A DNA stretch of 64,000 nt from Dinoroseobacter sp. GTDB lineage: Bacteria; Pseudomonadota; Alphaproteobacteria; Rhodobacterales; Rhodobacteraceae. A model generated the notes under the pieces. That model was not told where the DNA came from. It was given only the letters and a program-made list of their open reading frames with translations, and did no database searches. Positions 8,084 through 17,536 of the stretch are shown here, one piece after another. Location: assembly GCA_017643385.1 (NCBI GenBank), contig JAEPNN010000009.1, forward strand, positions 62,001 to 126,000, read 5' to 3'. The translations under genes were made by a program, and so were the position numbers. Each line of letters starts with the position of its first letter. Positions within the stretch are counted from its first letter, which is position 1.

Positions 8084-9210
8084 CGGCGCGTGATCGCATC
8101 CGTGAACCCGGCCTGCCGTGCTTGATAAAGAGCGGTTCCCAGCGCGGTACTGTCTGCAAAAGGACCAGCCAGAACGACCTGATAGGTCTGTCCGCGACTT
8201 GTGCTTGAAGAACGCGCGGCAGGCAGACCCAGTCGCTGAAGGGCACGTATTGCGCGCTGTGCATTTGTGTCTTCGCGGTACGTCCCGACCTGAACATACC
8301 GATGCCCAACCCCAACGCGAACTGCGACACGTCCTTCCGTCGCCTGTTGCGGCGCGGCGCTTGTTCGCCGTGTCGTCGTTGCAGGAACGTTCCGGGTGGA
8401 AACCGTCGCCGCCAAGGCGCTGTTGGTAGCCGGGGCAGCAGCATAAACCGTGCCCACGTTCCCTCGATTTGGGTTCAGACGCCCATCATTCCAAACTGAG
8501 CGATATCCCGACGGCGTCTGCGGAGCTGCATTGACCGGCTCAAACGGAGGCCGCGCGCCAAAAGCGTAGGTGAGCGCTCCACGGCTGCGTGTGGTTGAAG
8601 GCACCGCACCGTTGGGCCGATAAACATCCATCGGATGCACTGGCTGCGGTCCGCAACGGACCGGGCCATGCTGGCCGTGATTGATGTACTGTCGGCTGAG
8701 CGTAGATGCACCCGGGCAAGCATTTGCCGTGTGTTGCGGCGTCGTGGCCGTAGCCAAGGGTACGCGATTGATTGCCGTTGTTGTCGGTGTTGCTCCAATA
8801 CGGGCACCGCCAACCAGCAAATTGGTCGTCGTCGGCGTCGTAACCGTAATGGTCGTTGGTACCGCAGCTTGGGTTCTGACAATACTTGGGGTCTGAGTGT
8901 TCTGCGGCGATATCACCGAAGCGGCCGAAGCCGATGTCGTCGTGTTTTGGACCACGGGCAGCTCGGTTCTGGCCACGCCTGTTGGACGCGCACTACACAT
9001 ATGGTTGCGTTGCCGGTCCATACGCGGGATCCACGTCACGTTTCCCGCTGCCCCCGCTCGCACAAATACACATCCCTGACTATCGACGTATTGCGAGCCC
9101 GTGTAGCTGGCAGGAGGAATTTCAGCGGGCGTGATAGTCGTTGCCAATGCGGCGCCACCAACCAATCCAGCGCCCATCCAAGACGCGACGAAAAGCGTTC
9201 TGAAAAACAT
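8080..9210 (-). CDS. Secreted SPOR-domain protein with long low-complexity linker
   Basis: A ~376-residue protein. The start at 9210 (MFFRTLFVASWMGAGLVGG) gives a signal peptide cut near ALA and has a GGGGG ribosome site; an ATG 21 nt upstream is less likely. A short Cys-containing N-terminal region follows, then ~200 residues rich in Thr, Ala, Pro and Asn that look disordered. Residues ~300-376 are a SPOR domain (VGHRYVQVGTYREDTNAQR, with QVVLAGPFAD). SPOR domains bind peptidoglycan with denuded glycans at division septa, so a periplasmic cell-envelope or division role is inferred. It is monocistronic between upp and the M48-like gene. Confidence 0.85.
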   Translation of the reverse strand: MFFRTLFVASWMGAGLVGGAALATTITPAEIPPASYTGSQYVDSQGCVFVRAGAAGNVTWIPRMDRQRNHMCSARPTGVARTELPVVQNTTTSASAASVISPQNTQTPSIVRTQAAVPTTITVTTPTTTNLLVGGARIGATPTTTAINRVPLATATTPQHTANACPGASTLSRQYINHGQHGPVRCGPQPVHPMDVYRPNGAVPSTTRSRGALTYAFGARPPFEPVNAAPQTPSGYRSVWNDGRLNPNRGNVGTVYAAAPATNSALAATVSTRNVPATTTRRTSAAPQQATEGRVAVRVGVGHRYVQVGTYREDTNAQRAIRALQRLGLPAARSSSTSRGQTYQVVLAGPFADSTALGTALYQARQAGFTDAITRR

Positions 9211-9280
9211 GATTTTACCCCCGGGAATCATGGTCCCAAGGATGCATGGTCAAATCAGAGCTGTAAAGCCTGTGGATACC

Positions 9281-9916
9281 TTATTTAGTACCATACAGTC
9301 GGTCACCCGCATCCCCTAGTCCTGGAACAATATAACCATGATCGTTCAAGTGACTATCGATCGAGGCTGTCACGATAGGCACATCCGGGTGCGCCTCTTT
9401 CATGCGTTGCACGCCCTCAGGCGCCGCCAAAAGGCACAAGAACCGAATATTTGTCGCTCCAGCCTCTTTCAAAAGGTCAATCGCAGCCGCCGAGGAATTG
9501 CCTGTCGCCAACATCGGGTCAACCGCGATCACCATGCGTTCGTCCAATGCCTCGGGGACTTTGAAATAGTACTGAACCGGCTGCAGCGTTTCAGGATCAC
9601 GATAAAGACCAACAAACCCAACACGCGCACTTGGGATCAGCTCCATCACACCATCCAAAAGGCCGTTGCCCGCACGCAAGATCGAAATCAAAGCCATCTT
9701 CTTACCGTCGAGTTTCTGGGCTGTGGTCGGCTCGACAGGCGTTTCGACGGAGACATCTTTCATCGGCAGTTCGCGGGTCACCTCATAGGCCAAAAGCGCC
9801 GCGATCTCTTTCAAGAGGCGCCGAAATTCCGAGGTGGGTGTTTCCTTGTCGCGCATCAGTGTCAACTTGTGCTGCACAAGCGGGTGATCGACGACGGTGC
9901 AATGCGGAAGGGTCAT
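9281..9916 (-). CDS. upp: Uracil phosphoribosyltransferase
   Basis: 211 residues, the normal UPRTase length. It converts uracil and PRPP to UMP. The PRPP loop is visible as [11 protein letters not shown], with [16 protein letters not shown] earlier and the uracil-binding tail [16 protein letters not shown] at the C-terminus. It is the last gene of the minus-strand salvage operon, 3 nt after add, so uracil released by nucleoside breakdown can be recaptured. No terminator hairpin is evident before the SPOR gene. Confidence 0.97.
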   Translation of the reverse strand: MTLPHCTVVDHPLVQHKLTLMRDKETPTSEFRRLLKEIAALLAYEVTRELPMKDVSVETPVEPTTAQKLDGKKMALISILRAGNGLLDGVMELIPSARVGFVGLYRDPETLQPVQYYFKVPEALDERMVIAVDPMLATGNSSAAAIDLLKEAGATNIRFLCLLAAPEGVQRMKEAHPDVPIVTASIDSHLNDHGYIVPGLGDAGDRLYGTK

Positions 9917-9919
9917 GAT

Positions 9920-10906
9920 TTAGGTCTCCAGTCGTTTGAGGACACGGGCACGCGTGGCATCATCACAAAATGCCGCCTCGATTGCGGCACGGTTCACTTC
10001 GGCAAACCGTGCCTCATCCCAGCCGAAGGTATCGGCTAGCTTTTCATATTCATGGCTCATGGTGGTGTGAAAGAACGGCGGATCATCGGTAGACACCGTG
10101 ACCTTCACGCCTTCTGCTCGCAAACGTTCGATGGGATGGTGTGCCCAGGACTTCACTACACCGAGCGCGACGTTTGAACCGGGGCAAACCTCCAGAACAA
10201 CACCATTTTCAGCCAGCTCTTCGACCAATTGCATGTCTTCGATTGCACCAACGCCATGTCCGATACGCTCAACGCCAAGGTCGCGGATCGCCTCGCGGAC
10301 TTCCTTTGCACCGCACCATTCCCCCGCATGGGTCGTCAGGCGTAGTCCAGCCTCGCGCGCCATATCGAAAGAATACCGAAAATCGGCTTGGCTAAACTGA
10401 TTTTCATCTCCGCCCATTCCGTATCCAACCAGCCAATCACCTGCCGTTTCCTGCGCGCATCGCGCCGCCAGCTTTGCGTTTTCTGGACCCTCATGACGAA
10501 TACAGGTCAGCACACCGCGCAGAATTATCCCGTCGCTGTCCTCGGCCTCAGTGGCAGCTTGCTGGATGGCCGCCATGTAGTCTTTCCAGGCTTCAACATC
10601 ATTGCCACCGCAGAAGTCGGGACTGACAAAGGTTTCCGAATAGATGACGCCGTGAGCCGCAGATTGTTCGAGCACCGCTTTGGTCAAACGATAGAAATCC
10701 TGCGGATTTTGCAGCACGGTGCAGGCGGCCTCATAGGTTCGTAGGAACGGGACAAACCCTTCAAACTTATAGCCCCCGCTTTCGTCGAAAATTCCGGAAA
10801 TATCGACGCGCTTTTCCTGGGCCAGGCCACGAATGAAGGCTGGTGGCGCCGCGCCTTCCAGATGCAGATGCAGTTCGACCTTCGGTATATCGGCAGTGCG
10901 GGTCAA
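9920..10906 (-). CDS. add: Adenosine deaminase
   Basis: 328 residues of the metal-dependent amidohydrolase family. N-terminal KVELHLHLEGA holds the two zinc His. LTTHAGEW gives the next His with the following Glu region, RIGHGVGAIED the catalytic His, and VTVSTDDPPFF the zinc Asp pair. It deaminates adenosine (and deoxyadenosine) to inosine in the cytosol. A related adenine deaminase is possible since the families are close. Its ATG overlaps the deoB stop by ATGA, so the two are translationally coupled. Confidence 0.92.
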   Translation of the reverse strand: MTRTADIPKVELHLHLEGAAPPAFIRGLAQEKRVDISGIFDESGGYKFEGFVPFLRTYEAACTVLQNPQDFYRLTKAVLEQSAAHGVIYSETFVSPDFCGGNDVEAWKDYMAAIQQAATEAEDSDGIILRGVLTCIRHEGPENAKLAARCAQETAGDWLVGYGMGGDENQFSQADFRYSFDMAREAGLRLTTHAGEWCGAKEVREAIRDLGVERIGHGVGAIEDMQLVEELAENGVVLEVCPGSNVALGVVKSWAHHPIERLRAEGVKVTVSTDDPPFFHTTMSHEYEKLADTFGWDEARFAEVNRAAIEAAFCDDATRARVLKRLET

Positions 10907-12114
10907 ATGAACGATCTCCCAGAGCCTTGCGCGTTCAACCCCAGATGGGCTGCCACGCTATGGGCAATATCCGAGAAGCTCACAAGCCCGATCTCTCGCT
11001 TGCCGACGCCGTATCCGACAACAGGAACGCGTTCTCTCGTATGATCCGTTCCGACCCATGTTGGGTCATTGCCGTGATCAGCCGTAAATATTGCAAGATC
11101 GCCTTCTCGCAGATGCGCAAAGAATTCCGGTAAGCAAGCGTCAAACCATTCAAGCGCGCGCGCATAACCAGAAACGTCACGCGGGTGTCCGTAAAGCGTG
11201 TCAAACTCGACAAAGTTGGCGAAGGTCAAACTGCCATCGGGCATGTCTCGCCCGGCCTCAATGAGGTGTTCGAAAAGCTGAGCGTCCAAGCCTTTCGCAG
11301 CGCGGCTGATCCCCTGCCCAGAGAAAATATCCTTGATCTTCCCGATGCCCAGAACGTCGCGCCCGGCATCTTGGGCCCAGTCCATCAGGCAAGGCGAAGG
11401 CAAGGCCATTGCATAGTCGTGGCGATTGGTTGTGCGGGTAAACCCCGTCTCAACCGATCCAACAAAGGGCCGTGCAATCACCCGCCCCACTTTCATATCA
11501 TGAAATCGAGGTGCCACGGCTTCACAAAGTGCGTGCAGACGATCAAGCCCGAAGGCTTCTTCATGGGCTGCAATCTGAAAAACAGAATCCGCGCTCGTGT
11601 AGCAAATCGGCCACCCAGTTCGCAGATGCTCTTCAGCGTATTCATTTATCACCGGCACACCGCTTGAGTGCGTGTTGGCAAGAGTGCCTTCAGTGCCCGC
11701 TTTCCCTGCCACAAATTCCATCAGATCCTGTGGGAAGGCTGGATTAGTATCCGGGAAATAAGTCCAGTCCCAGGGCACCGGGACGCCAGCGATTTCCCAA
11801 TGACCTGACGGGGTATCCTTCCCGGGCGACACTTCGGTCGCCGCGCCCCAAAGGCCGGTCGGCTCGGCCTGTAGTCCCGGTGCAGGTTCGCCTCCGCCCA
11901 GCTGCACGGCAGCCCCAAGCCCAAGTGCAGCAAGGTTTGACATGTTCAATGGTCCACTGCGTCCATCCTCAGCACGACCATCCGCGCAAGCTTGCGCGAT
12001 ATGGCCAAGCGTGTTCGCCCCGGTATCTGGCACGTCGCCATTGAAAAACTGGTCTGCATCAGGTGCACCGCCACACCCAACCGAATCCAATACGATCAAA
12101 AACGCTCGGCTCAT
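10903..12114 (-). CDS. deoB: Phosphopentomutase
   Basis: 403 residues, typical length. It interconverts (deoxy)ribose-1-phosphate and -5-phosphate, the step after nucleoside phosphorolysis. The alkaline-phosphatase-like fold is visible: N-terminal LIVLDSVGCGGAPDA with metal Asp, the central PSGHWEIAG block, and C-terminal AIFTADHGNDPTW followed by DHTRERVPVVGYG carrying metal His/Asp. It overlaps deoA upstream and add downstream by 4 nt each. Confidence 0.97.
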   Translation of the reverse strand: MSRAFLIVLDSVGCGGAPDADQFFNGDVPDTGANTLGHIAQACADGRAEDGRSGPLNMSNLAALGLGAAVQLGGGEPAPGLQAEPTGLWGAATEVSPGKDTPSGHWEIAGVPVPWDWTYFPDTNPAFPQDLMEFVAGKAGTEGTLANTHSSGVPVINEYAEEHLRTGWPICYTSADSVFQIAAHEEAFGLDRLHALCEAVAPRFHDMKVGRVIARPFVGSVETGFTRTTNRHDYAMALPSPCLMDWAQDAGRDVLGIGKIKDIFSGQGISRAAKGLDAQLFEHLIEAGRDMPDGSLTFANFVEFDTLYGHPRDVSGYARALEWFDACLPEFFAHLREGDLAIFTADHGNDPTWVGTDHTRERVPVVGYGVGKREIGLVSFSDIAHSVAAHLGLNAQGSGRSFI

Positions 12115-13415
12115 CCGATACGCTCCAGAACCAACGGCGATGAAGTAAAGCTATCTCCGATTTGATAGGCACCTCGCAGCGTCTCGACGGCTGCATCCGC
12201 TGCGTCTTCTGTGGCCGCGTGAATGCGCGCGAGCGGCGTAAGGGCGTCAAGCGACGCACCAATACCCTGCAAATCCGTTAGACCCACTGACAAGTCCAAC
12301 TTGTCATCCTCGCGCAAGCGCCCGCCGCCCAAATGCACAACAATTTCCCCAAGGGCTTCGGTGTCAATCGACTGCACAACCCCAGCGGTTCCAGCCAGAA
12401 CTTCGACCACCACTGGCGCTTCTGGTAGCCGCGCAAGGCCATTTTCGATCACGTCAGATGGGCCTCCCATGGCAGACACCATCCTGCCGAACCGCTCGGC
12501 AGCATGACCGGCAGCCAATGTCTCTGCGATCTTGCTCCGTCCTTCTGCTTCGTCTTTTGCCACACCGATCAGCGCCAGCAACGCGCCTCCAAGATCGCAG
12601 GTGACCTCAACCATCCGTTGCGCAGTTCCTTCCCCGCGCAAACACCGCAGAACCTCGGCCACCTCCAAAGCATTGCCCGCAACCGGAGCAAGTGGTTGGG
12701 ACATATCGGTGATCAAGGCACAGGTCTTGCACCCCGCTCCGTTCCCGGTTTCCACCAAGGCTTTTGCCAAAGTTCGCGCGTCCTCTGGTGTCTTCATGAA
12801 GGCGCCTGACCCGCATTTGACGTCCATTACCAAAGCCTCAAGACCCGCGCTGAGCTTTTTTGAAAGAATAGACGCCGTGATCAAATCGACGCTTTCGACC
12901 GTCGAGGTCACGTCACGCACCAGATAAAGCCGTTTGTCAGCTGGCGCGATCTTACCCGTTGCTCCCGCAATGCAGGCTCCGGTGTCTTTAACCACCTTGC
13001 GGAAAGTCGCAGCGTTTACTTCGCTGCGATAGCCATCAATTGCGTCAAGCTTATCCAGGGTCCCGCCGGTGTGGCCCAAGCCGCGCCCGGACACCATCGG
13101 CACATAGACATCGCAAGCAGCAAGCGCAGGCGCCAGCAACAAAGAAACCGTGTCACCAACCCCACCCGTGGAATGCTTGTCCACCACGGGCTGATCGAGG
13201 TCCCAGTGCATGATATCGCCGCTGTCACGCATCCCCTTGGTCAAAGCCACACGGCCGGCATCACCAAGACCATTCAAGACAACAGACATGGCAAATGCCC
13301 CAGCTTGTGCGTCTGTCACGTCACCTGATGCCAAGCCATTGGCAAACCAGAACAGTTCTTCGTTTGTCGGCGTTTCGTTGTCACGAATCTTGGCAATGAT
13401 TGTGCGCGCGTCCAT
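12111..13415 (-). CDS. deoA: Thymidine phosphorylase
   Basis: 434 residues. It splits thymidine with phosphate into thymine and 2-deoxyribose-1-phosphate, feeding DeoB. Family signatures are the phosphate/glycine-rich site DKHSTGGVGDTVSLLL, SGRGLGHTGGTLDKL, and the conserved KCGSGAFMKT. The ATG lies on the cdd stop codon, continuing the gene-to-gene overlaps of this operon. Pyrimidine-nucleoside phosphorylase (pdp) is the nearest alternative, but length and motifs fit DeoA. Confidence 0.95.
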   Translation of the reverse strand: MDARTIIAKIRDNETPTNEELFWFANGLASGDVTDAQAGAFAMSVVLNGLGDAGRVALTKGMRDSGDIMHWDLDQPVVDKHSTGGVGDTVSLLLAPALAACDVYVPMVSGRGLGHTGGTLDKLDAIDGYRSEVNAATFRKVVKDTGACIAGATGKIAPADKRLYLVRDVTSTVESVDLITASILSKKLSAGLEALVMDVKCGSGAFMKTPEDARTLAKALVETGNGAGCKTCALITDMSQPLAPVAGNALEVAEVLRCLRGEGTAQRMVEVTCDLGGALLALIGVAKDEAEGRSKIAETLAAGHAAERFGRMVSAMGGPSDVIENGLARLPEAPVVVEVLAGTAGVVQSIDTEALGEIVVHLGGGRLREDDKLDLSVGLTDLQGIGASLDALTPLARIHAATEDAADAAVETLRGAYQIGDSFTSSPLVLERIG

Positions 13416-13801
13416 CAGTCCATATGCGCCTGTGTGAAGGCACCCGGCAGCAATTCGGCCACCGTCATGACCATTTCATCGCCTTCCATTGTCGCCATTG
13501 TGACCTTCACATCGCCAGCGGCAAACTCTGCCAGTTTCTGACGACACCCGCCGCAAGGAGGCACCGGTGAGGGCCCGGTTGCGACCACATAGACTTCTGT
13601 AATCTCTCGTTCGCCCGCAGCGGCCATTGCGGCGATAGCGCCTGCCTCTGCGCAGGTGCCTTCCGGGTAGGCGACGTTTTCGACATTACAGCCCGAATAG
13701 ACGGTCCCGGCTTTGGTGCGGATCGCAGCGCCAACGTGAAATTTAGAATACGGTGCATACGCATTGGCAGCGACCGCGCGCGCCGCGTCAGACAGTCTCA
13801 T
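13415..13801 (-). CDS. cdd: Cytidine deaminase
   Basis: 128 residues when started at 13801, where GGAGGG lies 5 nt upstream; the frame opening at 13837 adds an atypical N-terminus. It deaminates cytidine/deoxycytidine to uridine/deoxyuridine. The zinc site is complete: CAEAGAI (Cys-x-Glu) and PPCGGCRQ (Cys-x-x-Cys). The substrate strand YSKFHVGAAI and GCNVENVAYPEG are also present. It is the first core gene of the cdd-deoA-deoB-add-upp operon, 57 bp below the VOC-bicupin gene. Confidence 0.95.
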   Translation of the reverse strand: MRLSDAARAVAANAYAPYSKFHVGAAIRTKAGTVYSGCNVENVAYPEGTCAEAGAIAAMAAAGEREITEVYVVATGPSPVPPCGGCRQKLAEFAAGDVKVTMATMEGDEMVMTVAELLPGAFTQAHMD

Positions 13802-13858
13802 GAACGCCCTCCATTTTATCGGGCATGGTGCCGCCAAATCGCACCGAGGCGCAAGAGA

Positions 13859-14965
13859 TCACGCAGGCGCGTCAACGATCGTGGTTTCAACAGGTGCTGG
13901 CAGCGCCACTTCGAGCAACTCCAGATCATCAGACGGATCGCTATATCGCGTCGCCACGCCAGGCGGGATCACAAAGGCATCCCCCTGCTCCAGGGCAAAA
14001 GGGGACTTACCCTCTCCTTCCAATGTCATCTTGCCTGACATCACGAAGGTAAAAAGGATATCGCCTGAATGCGTCGTCCAGGGGGCTTCACCATCTGGCC
14101 GGACAACCTCGACCCCCGCGACCCCTTTGGTGTTTGTCTCAATCGTTGTGTCGCGGCACACAAAGCCCGGGATACGGAAAGGACGCCAAACGGCGCCTTC
14201 AACAGTATTGTAAACAAATTTCTGCCCCTGCCATTCGCGGTCTGGTCGCAAATGCGGGGTGGGCAATTCCATGTCGTGATCAATCTCGGTGACATGTTCA
14301 GCAGGCACACCAATCTCAATAACTTCAATTCCATCGCTTGCCTCCAAAACACGATGCCGGATTTCGGGGGGCTGAATGAAGCAATCGCCAGCGGTCAACC
14401 TTATCGGAGGTCCCTGGTCCTCGTAGACCACATCCACCCATCCCGCGATGCAGAAGATAAGTTGAAACCCAACCTTGTGGAAATGCACCATATCGGGGAC
14501 AGGCCCACCATCGGGGATGCGAATATGGCTCGCAATAATAGAACCTCCAAGGCGCGATGGGATCAGATCGCGGTATTGCATCCCGGCTCGTCCGATCACC
14601 CATGGCGCTTGATCCGCGAGACGACGCACAACAAACGCATGATCAGTTTCCGGAAGCACAAGCGGCGGGTTCAGCACATCTATCTCGACCTTCGTACCAT
14701 TAGGCGCGGTCAGTCTTCGTGCACCTTCAGCGATCGCATCGGGGTCGTCGCATAGCAAACGCAAGGTCCCTGCGGGCTCGCTTGCACCCTTTTCGATCCG
14801 CAGACGCACCCCGTGTCCCGAGAACACCGCAACTTGCGGGTCATCAGCGGGATAAATCATGTCCAGCCGCATCCCCAAGGTTCTGGTGAAGAAGGGCAAA
14901 TCATCTCGCAATTCGGACGTTGGCAGTCGAATTTCAGCGCGGATTTCTGTTTCAGGATCAGACAT
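13859..14965 (-). CDS. VOC domain fused to two cupin domains (unknown enzyme)
   Basis: 368 residues with an unusual domain order. Residues ~1-100 resemble a glyoxalase/VOC half-fold (EIRLPTSELRDDLPFFTRTL, then VAVFSGHGVRLRIEK). Residues ~150-235 form a first cupin (MVHFHKVGFQLIFCIAGWVDVVY, ending in PPEIRHRVLEA) with His ligands. Residues ~280-360 form a second cupin (THSGDILFTFVMSGKM, IPPGVATRYSD), which has fewer obvious ligands. Cupins and VOC proteins are metal-dependent enzymes or sensors of small acids. No substrate can be named. It shares the strand and possibly the transcript of the nucleoside operon (57 bp gap) and is divergent from maeB. Confidence 0.75.
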   Translation of the reverse strand: MSDPETEIRAEIRLPTSELRDDLPFFTRTLGMRLDMIYPADDPQVAVFSGHGVRLRIEKGASEPAGTLRLLCDDPDAIAEGARRLTAPNGTKVEIDVLNPPLVLPETDHAFVVRRLADQAPWVIGRAGMQYRDLIPSRLGGSIIASHIRIPDGGPVPDMVHFHKVGFQLIFCIAGWVDVVYEDQGPPIRLTAGDCFIQPPEIRHRVLEASDGIEVIEIGVPAEHVTEIDHDMELPTPHLRPDREWQGQKFVYNTVEGAVWRPFRIPGFVCRDTTIETNTKGVAGVEVVRPDGEAPWTTHSGDILFTFVMSGKMTLEGEGKSPFALEQGDAFVIPPGVATRYSDPSDDLELLEVALPAPVETTIVDAPA

Positions 14966-15054
14966 TCAGGGACCTCCACGGGCAAGACTGAAAGCCCTTG
15001 CGACAATTTGCAAGCATCTCCCGCAGGCTGGCACCCCTTTCACCCAAGAAATGG

Positions 15055-15074
15055 TTAGTTTAAGGCTAAACTAA
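15055..15074. promoter_or_regulatory. Inverted repeat ahead of maeB
   Basis: TTAGTTT and AAACTAA form a perfect 7-bp inverted repeat around a 6-nt spacer, ending 20 nt before the maeB start in the divergent maeB/VOC-bicupin promoter region. The geometry fits a dimeric repressor or activator site. I do not recognise the regulator. Confidence 0.5.
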
Positions 15075-15094
15075 TTCTCTGGAAGGGTCCTAAA

Positions 15095-17374
15095 ATGTCC
15101 GAAACGAAAAGCGTCAACGCGCGTCAGGCCGCACTCGATTATCACGAGCATCCGCGTCCGGGGAAGCTGGAAGTTCGTGCAACAAAGCCTCTCGCCAATC
15201 AAGTGGACCTGGCTCGCGCGTACTCTCCGGGCGTTGCAGAAGCCTGTCTTGAGATTAAGTCCGATCCCTCAACAGCCGCGCGCTATACCGGGCGTGGCAA
15301 TCTTGTTGCCGTGGTTTCAAACGGCACCGCCGTTCTGGGTCTTGGAAATATCGGCGGGCTTGCCTCTAAACCCGTCATGGAAGGCAAGGCCGTTCTCTTC
15401 AAGAAATTCGCCAATATCGATTGCTTCGACATCGAGCTGAATGAAAAGGACCCCGAAAAGCTCGCCGAGATCGTTTGTGCGCTCGAACCTACGTTCGGCG
15501 CGATTAATCTCGAAGACATCAAGGCCCCCGACTGCTTCATCGTTGAAAAGATCTGCCGCGAGCGTATGGGCATTCCCGTCTTCCATGACGACCAACATGG
15601 CACCGCTATTGTGGTTGGCGCAGCAGCCACGAACGCCCTGCGTGTTGCCGGCAAGACCTTCGAAGAGATCAAGGTGGTCTCTACGGGCGGTGGCGCCGCC
15701 GGGATTGCCTGTCTGAACATGTTGCTCAAGCTGGGCGTGAAGCGTGAGAATGTTTGGCTCTGCGATATCCACGGGCTTGTCTACGAGGGCAGAACCGAAG
15801 ACATGAACCCGCAGAAAGCGGCCTATGCGCAGAAAAGCGACCTGCGCACGCTTACTGATGTAATCGACGATGCTGATCTTTTTCTGGGTCTCTCTGGCCC
15901 GGGCGTGCTGACCCAAGACATGGTTCGCAAGATGTCGAATCCTCCGATCATCTTTGCGTTGGCCAACCCAACCCCCGAAATCTTACCTGAACTGGTCAAG
16001 GAAGTGGCCCCGAATGCCATCGTCGCAACGGGTCGCACCGACTACCCCAACCAGGTCAACAACGTCCTTTGTTTCCCATTCATCTTCCGTGGGGCACTTG
16101 ATGTCGGCGCGACCGAGATCAATGACGATATGAAGCTGGCCTGCATCGACGGCATTGCCGAACTGGCCCGCGCGACCTCTTCTGCTGAAGCCGCCGCTGC
16201 GTATCAGGGCGAACAGATGACTTTTGGTGCGGAGTATCTAATCCCCAAACCCTTCGACCCGCGCCTGATGGGTGTCGTAGCCAGTGCGGTTGCAAAAGCT
16301 GCCATGGAAACAGGCGTTGCGACACGACCACTGCAAGACCTCGACACCTACAAGGCCAAGCTTGACGGGTCGGTCTTCCGCTCAGCCCTGATTATGCGAC
16401 CTGTTTTTGAAGCCGCCGCAACTGTCGAACGTCGGATTGTGTTTGCCGAAGGCGAAGACGAACGCGTGCTGCGTGCAGCGACCACGCTTTTGGAAGAAAC
16501 CACGGACGTGCCCATTCTCATAGGCCGTCCCGAGGTTATCGAAGCCCGTGCAGAACGCGCAGGCCTGCCTGTTCGTCCGGGTCGCGATTTTGAACTGGTC
16601 AACCCAGAGAATGACCCGCGCTACCGCACCTACTGGGAAACCTACCATTCGATCATGGCGCGCCGGGGTGTAGCGCCTGACCTTGCCCGCGCGATCATGC
16701 GCACCAATACGACAGCCATTGCCGCCGTGATGGTTCATCGCGGCGAGGCAGACAGCATGGTCTGCGGAACCTTTGGACAATATCTGTGGCACCTCAACTA
16801 CGTACAACAGGTGCTGGGATCCAGTGAGCTTCACCCGGTCGGCGCTTTGTCCTTGATGGTGCATGAAGAGGGGCCGCTCTTTATCGCCGACACACATATT
16901 CACGCCCAACCTACTCCCGAGCAGGTGATGGAAACGGTGATTGGCGCCGCACGCCATGTGCGTCGTTTCGGACTGGAACCAAAGGTGGCACTCTGTTCCG
17001 GATCGCAGTTTGGAAATCTGGACAGTCCTTCAGGCCGCGTCGCCCGAGGGGCGCTGGAGTTGCTAGATCAGGCTGGCGTGGATTTCGCCTATGAGGGCGA
17101 AATGCATGTGGACAGCGCGCTTGATGCAAAATTGCGCGAACGTTTTCTACCATGCTCACGCCTACAGGGACCTGCTAATGTTCTGATCTTCGCAAATACG
17201 GATGCTGCGGGAGCTGCCCGTAACATGCTGAAGATGCGTGGCAATGGCCTAGAGGTTGGCCCGATCTTGATGGGTATGGGCAATAAGGCTCATATCGTCA
17301 CCCCGTCGATAACTGCGCGTGGGTTGCTCAACATAAGCGCGCTGGCCGGAACTCCGGTATCGCATTACGGTTAA
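15095..17374 (+). CDS. maeB: NADP-dependent malic enzyme fused to a phosphotransacetylase-like domain
   Basis: 759 residues. Residues ~1-430 are the malic enzyme: the tyrosine loop AYSPGVAEACLEI, then GNIGGLASKPVMEGKAVLFK, the metal site FHDDQHGTAIV, and the nucleotide site VVSTGGGAAGIACL. Residues ~430-759 are a Pta-like domain (RIVFAEGEDERVLRAA) that in MaeB proteins is regulatory, responding to acetyl-CoA, rather than catalytic. The enzyme decarboxylates malate to pyruvate with NADP, giving NADPH and pyruvate during growth on acids. Length and fusion are normal for the MaeB class. It is monocistronic, and the palindrome just upstream suggests dedicated control. Confidence 0.96.
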   Translation: MSETKSVNARQAALDYHEHPRPGKLEVRATKPLANQVDLARAYSPGVAEACLEIKSDPSTAARYTGRGNLVAVVSNGTAVLGLGNIGGLASKPVMEGKAVLFKKFANIDCFDIELNEKDPEKLAEIVCALEPTFGAINLEDIKAPDCFIVEKICRERMGIPVFHDDQHGTAIVVGAAATNALRVAGKTFEEIKVVSTGGGAAGIACLNMLLKLGVKRENVWLCDIHGLVYEGRTEDMNPQKAAYAQKSDLRTLTDVIDDADLFLGLSGPGVLTQDMVRKMSNPPIIFALANPTPEILPELVKEVAPNAIVATGRTDYPNQVNNVLCFPFIFRGALDVGATEINDDMKLACIDGIAELARATSSAEAAAAYQGEQMTFGAEYLIPKPFDPRLMGVVASAVAKAAMETGVATRPLQDLDTYKAKLDGSVFRSALIMRPVFEAAATVERRIVFAEGEDERVLRAATTLLEETTDVPILIGRPEVIEARAERAGLPVRPGRDFELVNPENDPRYRTYWETYHSIMARRGVAPDLARAIMRTNTTAIAAVMVHRGEADSMVCGTFGQYLWHLNYVQQVLGSSELHPVGALSLMVHEEGPLFIADTHIHAQPTPEQVMETVIGAARHVRRFGLEPKVALCSGSQFGNLDSPSGRVARGALELLDQAGVDFAYEGEMHVDSALDAKLRERFLPCSRLQGPANVLIFANTDAAGAARNMLKMRGNGLEVGPILMGMGNKAHIVTPSITARGLLNISALAGTPVSHYG

Positions 17375-17536
17375 TCCCGGGCACATTAAAAATACATCGC
17401 TCGCCTTGGCGGCTCATACCCTTTCTTTTGCTGTATGCATAAGATCTGTTAGCGCAAAACTGCGACGCTGATAGCATATTGCCCCCGTCCCCCCGCAAAC
17501 GGTAGGAACTTGCGCGGAGTACCGAGGAGATCGACC

